NCBI GenBank assembly: GCA_964450835.1
Contig: CAYVEQ010000013.1
Location: 1-44,639 of the forward strand
Source of the DNA: Caccocola sp964450835
GTDB lineage: Bacteria > Synergistota > Synergistia > Synergistales > Synergistaceae
Direction of reading: 5' to 3'
Length of the DNA stretch: 44,639 nt
In this document: positions 39,799-44,639 of the stretch, piece by piece
Layout of the letters: every line of letters begins with the position of its first letter
Numbering within the stretch: position 1 is the first letter of the stretch
Translations under genes and position numbers: made by a program
The notes under the pieces: generated by a model
Seen by the model: the letters and a program-made list of their open reading frames with translations, nothing else
What the model was told of the DNA's origin: nothing
The model's database searches: none

Positions 39799-40791
39799 AT
39801 GGCAATAGCTCAGGGAGACAGAACACCGAAAACTCCGGAAGAAAGAGGTTTTCAGATAATAGACATACACGCGCATCCCTTCGTCCGCGGCGGCTATCCG
39901 CCGGCAATGAAGGCTATGCTCGCTTCCAGAAAATACACGCAGCCGAAATGGCGCGGCAAGTCCGGCAACGCCACCCTCGAAGACCTCAAAGCCGAGTTCG
40001 ACGAGACAGGGCCGGAAGTAATGGCGAATGACGCGCTTGCCAACGGCGTCAAAATGCAGCCGGTAGCGTGGGACGCGACCAGCGGAATGGGCGAGCCGCC
40101 GACGAGCAACGCATTTGTCCACGGTCTTTGGAAACAGTTCCCAGACGCTTTCTTCGGCGCGTGGGGCAGCGTAGATCCTTGGCAGGGCCAGCAGGCTCTT
40201 CACGAGGCGGAGCACGCCATAGTGGAACTTAAGCTTATCGGGCTCAAGTTCCAGCAGTGCACGCAGAAATTCCGCCCGAATGACCGCCGCTTCTATCCGC
40301 TCTGGGACCTCTGTCAGCAGCTTGGCGCCCCCGTTCAGTTCCACATCGGCTACACCGGAATGGGCAGCGGCGCCCCCGGAGGCGACGGGCTTTACAGCAT
40401 GACTTACTGCCAGCCTCTCGACGTAGACGAAGTCGCGGCGGATTTCCCGCGCCTTAAGATAATCGCCCTCCATGTCGGCGAGCCTTGGCCCGAAGTCGTC
40501 AACCATGTGGCGATGCACAAGACGAACGTCATGCGCGAAACATCCGGCATGTGGCCCAAATACTTCCCGCAGTGCATGCTCTACGAGATGAACCGCCGTC
40601 TCCAGGACAAGTTCATCTTCGGCTCCGAGTGGGGCGTTTTCAAACTCAGCGAAGTCCTCAAACAGTGGGAAGAGCTTGACTTAAGACCTGGAATCATGGA
40701 AAAGGTCATGTACAAAAACGCTCTGAACTTCCTCGGCGAACGCTTCGAGCAGTGCGGACTCGACCTGAGCCCGTGGAAAGGGCTGATGTAA
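39799..40791 (+). CDS. Amidohydrolase-2 family protein (decarboxylase/hydrolase-like)
   Basis: A metal-dependent TIM-barrel of 330 residues in the family of ACMS decarboxylase, gamma-resorcylate decarboxylase and related hydrolases. The ATG at 39799 follows AAGGAGAG. Metal ligands are seen as His24 and His26 (IIDIHAHPF), His182 (PVQFHIGYTG) and His225 (IIALHVGEPWPEV). The usual late Asp of the FGSDxP motif reads Glu (Glu277 in FGSEWGVF). Other family marks are GLKFQQ and FRPNDRRFYPLWDLC. It lies 41 bp after the MenB/BadI-like gene, so decarboxylation or ring hydrolysis of a pathway acid is plausible. Confidence 0.83.
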   Translation: MAIAQGDRTPKTPEERGFQIIDIHAHPFVRGGYPPAMKAMLASRKYTQPKWRGKSGNATLEDLKAEFDETGPEVMANDALANGVKMQPVAWDATSGMGEPPTSNAFVHGLWKQFPDAFFGAWGSVDPWQGQQALHEAEHAIVELKLIGLKFQQCTQKFRPNDRRFYPLWDLCQQLGAPVQFHIGYTGMGSGAPGGDGLYSMTYCQPLDVDEVAADFPRLKIIALHVGEPWPEVVNHVAMHKTNVMRETSGMWPKYFPQCMLYEMNRRLQDKFIFGSEWGVFKLSEVLKQWEELDLRPGIMEKVMYKNALNFLGERFEQCGLDLSPWKGLM

Positions 40792-40839
40792 GAAACAGCC
40801 GTCTGACCCCGCGTCCCCGCAGGGCGCGGGGAAATTTTC

Positions 40840-40869
40840 AAAGGGCTTTTCCGACCGAAAAGCCCTTTT
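40840..40869 (+). terminator. Hairpin terminator after the amidohydrolase gene
   Basis: A 12-bp stem AAAGGGCTTTTC / GAAAAGCCCTTT with a 5-nt loop and a short T4 tail. A second hairpin (CCCCGCG / CGCGGGG, 40807-40831) lies just before it. It probably attenuates or ends the first transcript of the island. Confidence 0.75.
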
Positions 40870-40892
40870 AGATTATCAGCGCGGAGCGCGAA

Positions 40893-40904
40893 CGGACATG
40901 TCCG
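40893..40904 (+). promoter_or_regulatory. 12-bp perfect palindrome before the carboxyltransferase gene
   Basis: CGGACATGTCCG, flanked by GAA and by a partly symmetric CGTTC, lies 31 bp before the start codon and just after a terminator. It could be an operator for the last two genes. No clear promoter hexamers are seen. Confidence 0.35.
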
Positions 40905-40934
40905 CGTTCTACGTGTTCAGGGAGAATGATCGCC

Positions 40935-42476
40935 ATGAATCAAAGTCTTCAAACTATGCTTGATAAAAAAGCGCACATTATGCTCCAGGGAGGGCAGGAG
41001 AGGATCAACAAACAGCATCTCAAAGGCAGACTGACGGCCAGAGAGCGCGTCGATCTGCTGTTTGATCCCGGCAGCTTCGTGGAATACAACATGTTTGTGA
41101 AACCCAGGGCGACTCGCTTCGGCATGGACAAGGTCGATGCTCCCGCGGACGGTATCATCACAGGACACGGTCTCATCAACGGCAGAAAAGCCTTTGTCTA
41201 CTCTCAGGACGCCACCGTTCTGGGAGGTTCAATGGGTGAAATGCATGGCTTGAAACTCGCGAGAATGCAGGAGCTCGCGCTCGAAGCCGGAGTGCCGATA
41301 ATCGGTCTCAACGATTCCGGCGGAGGCCGCCTTCAGGAAGGGCCGGGCGCATCCGTCTACGGAACGGTTTTCTACAACAACGTGATGTCGTCGGGCGTCA
41401 TTCCGCAAATTTCGGCGATAATGGGAAGCTGCGCGGGAGGGGCGTGCTATTCCCCGGCCCTTACGGATTTCGTGATAATGGTCGACAAAAGCAGTAAAGC
41501 CTTCATAACAGGCCCGGCCGTCATAAAGCAGGTAACGGGCGAAGTCGTGGACTTCGAGACGCTCGGCGGCGCGGCCACGCACAGCACAAAGTCCGGACTT
41601 TGCCAGCTCACGGCGCGCGATGACTATGACTGTATCAACCAGATAAAATGCTTGCTCGGCTTCTTCCCCGACAACTGCCGGCAGCTTCCGCCCGTCATTC
41701 CCTGCGACGACGATGTCAGCCGCAGGATAGAAGAGCTGAACGACATAATCCCTGAGAGCAAACGCAAATCATACGACATGAAGAGCATCATAGCGAAAAT
41801 CGCGGACAACGGATTTTTCTTTGAAATCTCGCCGTCATACGCGCGCAACATCATCATCGGATTCATACGCATGGGCGGCATGCCGCTCGGCGTGGTCGCG
41901 AACCAGACTGCCTGCATGGCGGGATGCCTCGACATTAACGCCTCATGCAAAGCCGCGCGCTTCATTCGCACATGTGACGCCTTCAACATACCGCTTCTCT
42001 CGATAGTCGACGTTCCGGGCTATCTTCCCGGCGTACAGCAGGAACATGACGGCATAATCCGCCACGGAGCGAAGATGCTCTTCGCGTGGGCCGAGGCCAC
42101 CGTTCCAAAAATAATTATGCCGATAAGAAAATCATACGGCGGGGCGACGCCCGCTATGTGCAGCATAGATATGCACGCAGACTTTGTCATGGCCTGGCCG
42201 ACATGCGAACGCGCGGTCGTCGGGGCCGACGCTGCTGTCGCGGTCCTCTACAAAAACGAGATAGAACAGGCGGCGGACCCGGCGGCGGCAAGAGAAATGT
42301 ACAAAAAAATGTATGAGGAAGAATTCCTCAACCCCTACCGCTCCGCCGAGCTCGGAAAATTTGAAGACGTCATAGAACCGGCGGAGTCGAGAAAAAAAAT
42401 AATTCAGACGCTGCGCATGTTCTGGGGCAGGAAAAAAGATCGCCCGGCGCGCAAACACGGCAACATCCCGCTCTAA
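40935..42476 (+). CDS. Carboxyltransferase subunit (propionyl-CoA carboxylase beta / methylmalonyl-CoA decarboxylase alpha type)
   Basis: The carboxyltransferase of a biotin-dependent acyl-CoA carboxylase or sodium-pumping decarboxylase, 513 residues. The ATG at 40935 is spaced nine bases from GGGAGA; an ATG three codons earlier abuts that site. Motifs are LKGRLTARERVDLLFDPGSF, IGLNDSGGGRLQEG, MGSCAGGACYSPALTDFVIM, GGAATHSTKSGLCQL and DVPGYLPGVQQEHDGIIRHGAK. No biotin carrier, biotin carboxylase or membrane beta subunit is adjacent; any partner lies elsewhere. With the mutase, conversion of methylmalonyl-CoA to propionyl-CoA and CO2 is the likely role. Confidence 0.9.
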   Translation: MNQSLQTMLDKKAHIMLQGGQERINKQHLKGRLTARERVDLLFDPGSFVEYNMFVKPRATRFGMDKVDAPADGIITGHGLINGRKAFVYSQDATVLGGSMGEMHGLKLARMQELALEAGVPIIGLNDSGGGRLQEGPGASVYGTVFYNNVMSSGVIPQISAIMGSCAGGACYSPALTDFVIMVDKSSKAFITGPAVIKQVTGEVVDFETLGGAATHSTKSGLCQLTARDDYDCINQIKCLLGFFPDNCRQLPPVIPCDDDVSRRIEELNDIIPESKRKSYDMKSIIAKIADNGFFFEISPSYARNIIIGFIRMGGMPLGVVANQTACMAGCLDINASCKAARFIRTCDAFNIPLLSIVDVPGYLPGVQQEHDGIIRHGAKMLFAWAEATVPKIIMPIRKSYGGATPAMCSIDMHADFVMAWPTCERAVVGADAAVAVLYKNEIEQAADPAAAREMYKKMYEEEFLNPYRSAELGKFEDVIEPAESRKKIIQTLRMFWGRKKDRPARKHGNIPL

Positions 42477-42531
42477 AATCCGCGCCGCGTGTCGCGAAGC
42501 CGTAAAACGAAAAATAATTTCAAAAGCTGTT

Positions 42532-42561
42532 CCTGTGCGCCGGAGCTTCCCGGCCCGCAGG
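42532..42561 (+). repeat. Intercistronic hairpin, copy 2 of a repeated element
   Basis: A 12-bp stem CCTGTGCGCCGG / CCGGCCCGCAGG with one mismatch and one G-T pair, loop AGCTTC. The 5' arm with flanks (42531-42544) is identical to 38884-38897 after the thiolase gene. No T-tract follows. Confidence 0.55.
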
Positions 42562-42589
42562 ATTGGTTGTCAAGGAGGTTACAGAAGCG

Positions 42590-44551
42590 ATGGACATGCT
42601 GTTAATGACAGGGTTGGCAGGGTTGCTGGCGTTATGCTACGCGGTGCTGGCGTCGGGAAAAATAAGTGCGTTCAAAGTGGAAAACGCGCGAGTAAACGAG
42701 CTCTCCGGCATCATACAGGGAGGTGCGATGGCCTTCCTGTACAGAGAATACAAAGCGCTCGTGCCCTTCGTGATAATAGTGGGTGCGCTGCTTGCGTGGA
42801 AAATTTCGGCGGCGAGCGCGGCATGCTTTGTCTGCGGGGCATTATGCAGCGGACTCACGGGCTACATAGGGATGAAAGTGGCCACCAAATCAAACGGCAA
42901 AACGGCATACGCCGCCACTCACGGCATGAACGGCGCGCTCAAAATAGCCTTCACCGGAGGAAGCGTAATGGGCATGACAGTAGTCGGAGTAGGCCTGATA
43001 GGCGTAGCCGTAATGTATTATGCCTTCAACGACGCCGGCATAATCACGGCATTCGGCTTCGGGGCCAGCTCGATAGCGCTCTTTGCGAGAGTAGGCGGAG
43101 GCATATACACCAAAGCGGCGGACGTCGGAGCCGACCTGGTCGGCAAAGTAGAAGCCGGGATACCCGAAGACGACCCGCGCAACCCTGCGGTCATAGCCGA
43201 CAACGTGGGAGACAACGTAGGAGACATAGCCGGAATGGGAGCAGACCTCTTTGAATCCTACGTCAACTCCATAATAGCTGCCATGGCAATAGGGGCCGTA
43301 ACGACAGACACGGCGGGAGCCCTATACCCCCTGCTGCTTGCCGCCATAGGAATAATCGCGTCGATACTCGGCACATTCTTCGTAAGAGTCAAAGAAGGAG
43401 GAGACCCCGCCAAAGCGTTAAGAATAGGCCTCGGTTCGACGGGACTCTTCATGATAATAGGGGCCTACCTCATCACCGACTGGCTCTTTGCCTCCGACCT
43501 CACACTGTTCTACGCGGTAATCTCGGGAGTCATCTGCGGCCTGCTCATAGGAGCCGCCACAGAATACTACACCTCCGGAGACTACGGAAGCGTCAAAGAA
43601 ATAGCCGCGGCGTCCGAAACCGGAGCCGCCACAAACATACTGGCCGGCCTCGGAGTAGGGATGAAATCCACTGCGATACCGGTAATTCTGGTATGCGCCG
43701 CCACAATAGCGGGCTACAAATTCGGAGGACTCTACGGCATAGCCTGCTCTGCGGTAGGGATGCTTGCGATAACGGGGATGGCCCTCTCGGTAGACGCCTA
43801 CGGACCGATAGCCGACAACGCGGGAGGCATAGCCGAAATGGCCGAACTTCCCGGAGAAGTAAGAAACATAACAGACAACCTTGACGCCGTAGGCAACACA
43901 ACGGCGGCGGTAGGCAAAGGGCTTGCCATAGGGTCCGCGGCCCTCACGGCCCTTGCCCTCTTCGTAGCCTACGCGGAAGCCACCAACCTCACAAGCATAG
44001 ACCTCAAAGACCCCCACGTCATGGTAGGGCTGTTCATAGGAGGACTGCTTCCCTTCATCTTCAGCGCGCTCTCCATACAGGCCGTGGGACGCGCCGCCGA
44101 AAGAATGATAGAAGAAGTCAGAAGACAATTCAGAGAAATTCCCGGAATCATGGAAGGGACAGGCAGACCCGAATACGAGCGCTGCGTAGACATATCGACG
44201 GCGGCCGCGCTCAAAGAAATGATAATACCGGGACTCATGGCGGTACTTGCTCCGATAGCGGTAGGGCTCATACTCGGGGCGCCGGCGCTTGGCGGGATGC
44301 TCGGCGGTTCGATAGTAACCGGAGTAATGATGGCCATATTCATGTCCAACGCCGGGGGGGCGTGGGACAACGGCAAGAAATACATAGAGAGCGGCAACTT
44401 CGGAGGCAAAGGCACGCCGGCGCACGCGGCGGCCGTAGTGGGAGACACGGTAGGCGACCCCTTCAAAGACACGGCCGGGCCAAGTCTCAACATACTGATT
44501 AAACTCATGTCCGTCGTTGCCACCGTCCTTGCGCCGCTCTTCGCTCTGTAA
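42590..44551 (+). CDS. hppA: K+-dependent membrane-bound pyrophosphatase (Na+ or H+ pump)
   Basis: A membrane pump that couples PPi hydrolysis to ion export, 653 residues and about 16 membrane helices. The ATG at 42590 follows AAGGAGG; a GTG nine codons earlier overlaps that site. The substrate-binding loops are present: DVGADLVGKVEAGIPEDDPRN with DNVGDNVGDIAGMGADLFESY, SVDAYGPIADNAGG, and VGDTVGDPFKDTAGPS. GNTTAAVGKG has Ala where K+-independent enzymes have Lys, so it should be K+-dependent. Ion identity is not settled. Placed last in the island, it could use PPi from the AMP-forming ligase. Confidence 0.96.
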   Translation: MDMLLMTGLAGLLALCYAVLASGKISAFKVENARVNELSGIIQGGAMAFLYREYKALVPFVIIVGALLAWKISAASAACFVCGALCSGLTGYIGMKVATKSNGKTAYAATHGMNGALKIAFTGGSVMGMTVVGVGLIGVAVMYYAFNDAGIITAFGFGASSIALFARVGGGIYTKAADVGADLVGKVEAGIPEDDPRNPAVIADNVGDNVGDIAGMGADLFESYVNSIIAAMAIGAVTTDTAGALYPLLLAAIGIIASILGTFFVRVKEGGDPAKALRIGLGSTGLFMIIGAYLITDWLFASDLTLFYAVISGVICGLLIGAATEYYTSGDYGSVKEIAAASETGAATNILAGLGVGMKSTAIPVILVCAATIAGYKFGGLYGIACSAVGMLAITGMALSVDAYGPIADNAGGIAEMAELPGEVRNITDNLDAVGNTTAAVGKGLAIGSAALTALALFVAYAEATNLTSIDLKDPHVMVGLFIGGLLPFIFSALSIQAVGRAAERMIEEVRRQFREIPGIMEGTGRPEYERCVDISTAAALKEMIIPGLMAVLAPIAVGLILGAPALGGMLGGSIVTGVMMAIFMSNAGGAWDNGKKYIESGNFGGKGTPAHAAAVVGDTVGDPFKDTAGPSLNILIKLMSVVATVLAPLFAL

Positions 44552-44591
44552 GTCTGCCACAAATCCGGCACAGTTTGTGACAATAAATTAC

Positions 44592-44632
44592 GAGGGAGAG
44601 TAACAAACTCTCCCTCTTGTTTTTATTTTTTT
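44592..44632 (+). terminator. Terminator after hppA
   Basis: A perfect 9-bp stem GAGGGAGAG / CTCTCCCTC, 7-nt loop, followed by TTGTTTTTATTTTTTT. It is a strong intrinsic terminator closing the island. Confidence 0.92.
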
Positions 44633-44639
44633 CTGCCGA

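Noticed and set aside
43418..44560. A 380-codon minus frame opposite hppA
   Set aside because: The translation is a Tyr/Gly/Arg-rich shadow of membrane-protein codons; the plus frame has all PPase motifs.

Overview
The window reads as a GC-rich chromosome segment of an anaerobic, diderm bacterium. The most likely assignment is Synergistota, of the Cloacibacillus/Synergistes kind. This is inferred from LptC/LptD (outer membrane), a four-subunit 2-oxoacid:ferredoxin oxidoreductase, a membrane pyrophosphatase, B12-dependent acyl-CoA mutase genes and frequent TTG starts; no search was possible. There are two runs of exactly 100 N (2765-2864 and 24377-24476), so the window is a scaffold with unresolved joins. 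I see no rRNA, CRISPR array, phage or insertion sequence.

Layout. 1-2201 (minus): feoAB ferrous iron uptake; feoB runs off the left edge. 2253-3015 (plus): tRNA genes Leu(UAG), Arg(UCU), His(GUG) and a tandem set of tRNA-Lys(CUU) interrupted by a gap. 3123-6856 (plus): secreted glucosaminidase, acpS, nnr, tsaE, tsaB. 6911-9827 (plus): korDABC behind a promoter whose -10 lies inside a perfect inverted repeat, closed by a terminator. 9828-10214: no gene seen. 10215-24155 (minus): a long housekeeping run, metK, comF-like, pfkA, D-glutamate cyclase-like, a small membrane protein, rho, LysM/M23 peptidase, pyrG, an unknown exported protein, lptC, lptD, ddl. 24156-27675: lower gene density, with a GT8 glycosyltransferase, the 3' remnant of a CoA-transferase B-subunit gene and a single-module ClpB-like AAA+ protein.

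28026-44551 (plus) is the most interesting part: a MarR regulator followed by a catabolic island of twelve genes. In order: aryl/cyclic-acid CoA (or AMP) ligase of the EntE/DhbE type, single-domain old-yellow-enzyme/dienoyl-CoA-reductase-like flavoprotein with a 4Fe-4S cysteine set, KdgT-type permease, fused class I CoA-transferase, split B12 acyl-CoA mutase (large and small subunits), CaiB-type class III CoA-transferase, atypical thiolase, MenB/BadI-like crotonase, amidohydrolase-2 protein, biotin-dependent-type carboxyltransferase and K+-dependent membrane pyrophosphatase.

My reading is that the island imports a cyclic or hydroxylated carboxylic acid, activates it to a CoA thioester, reduces the ring, opens it through a reverse-Dieckmann step of the BadI kind and shortens the product with the thiolase. 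The mutase and carboxyltransferase would then carry out succinyl-CoA/methylmalonyl-CoA/propionyl-CoA chemistry. The pyrophosphatase could recover energy from PPi made by the AMP-forming ligase. The substrate is not determined by the sequence. Two MarR-type palindromes flank the regulator gene, a third near-copy lies inside the CoA-transferase gene, and strong hairpins without T-tracts sit at five gene junctions, two of them sharing a 14-nt identical arm.
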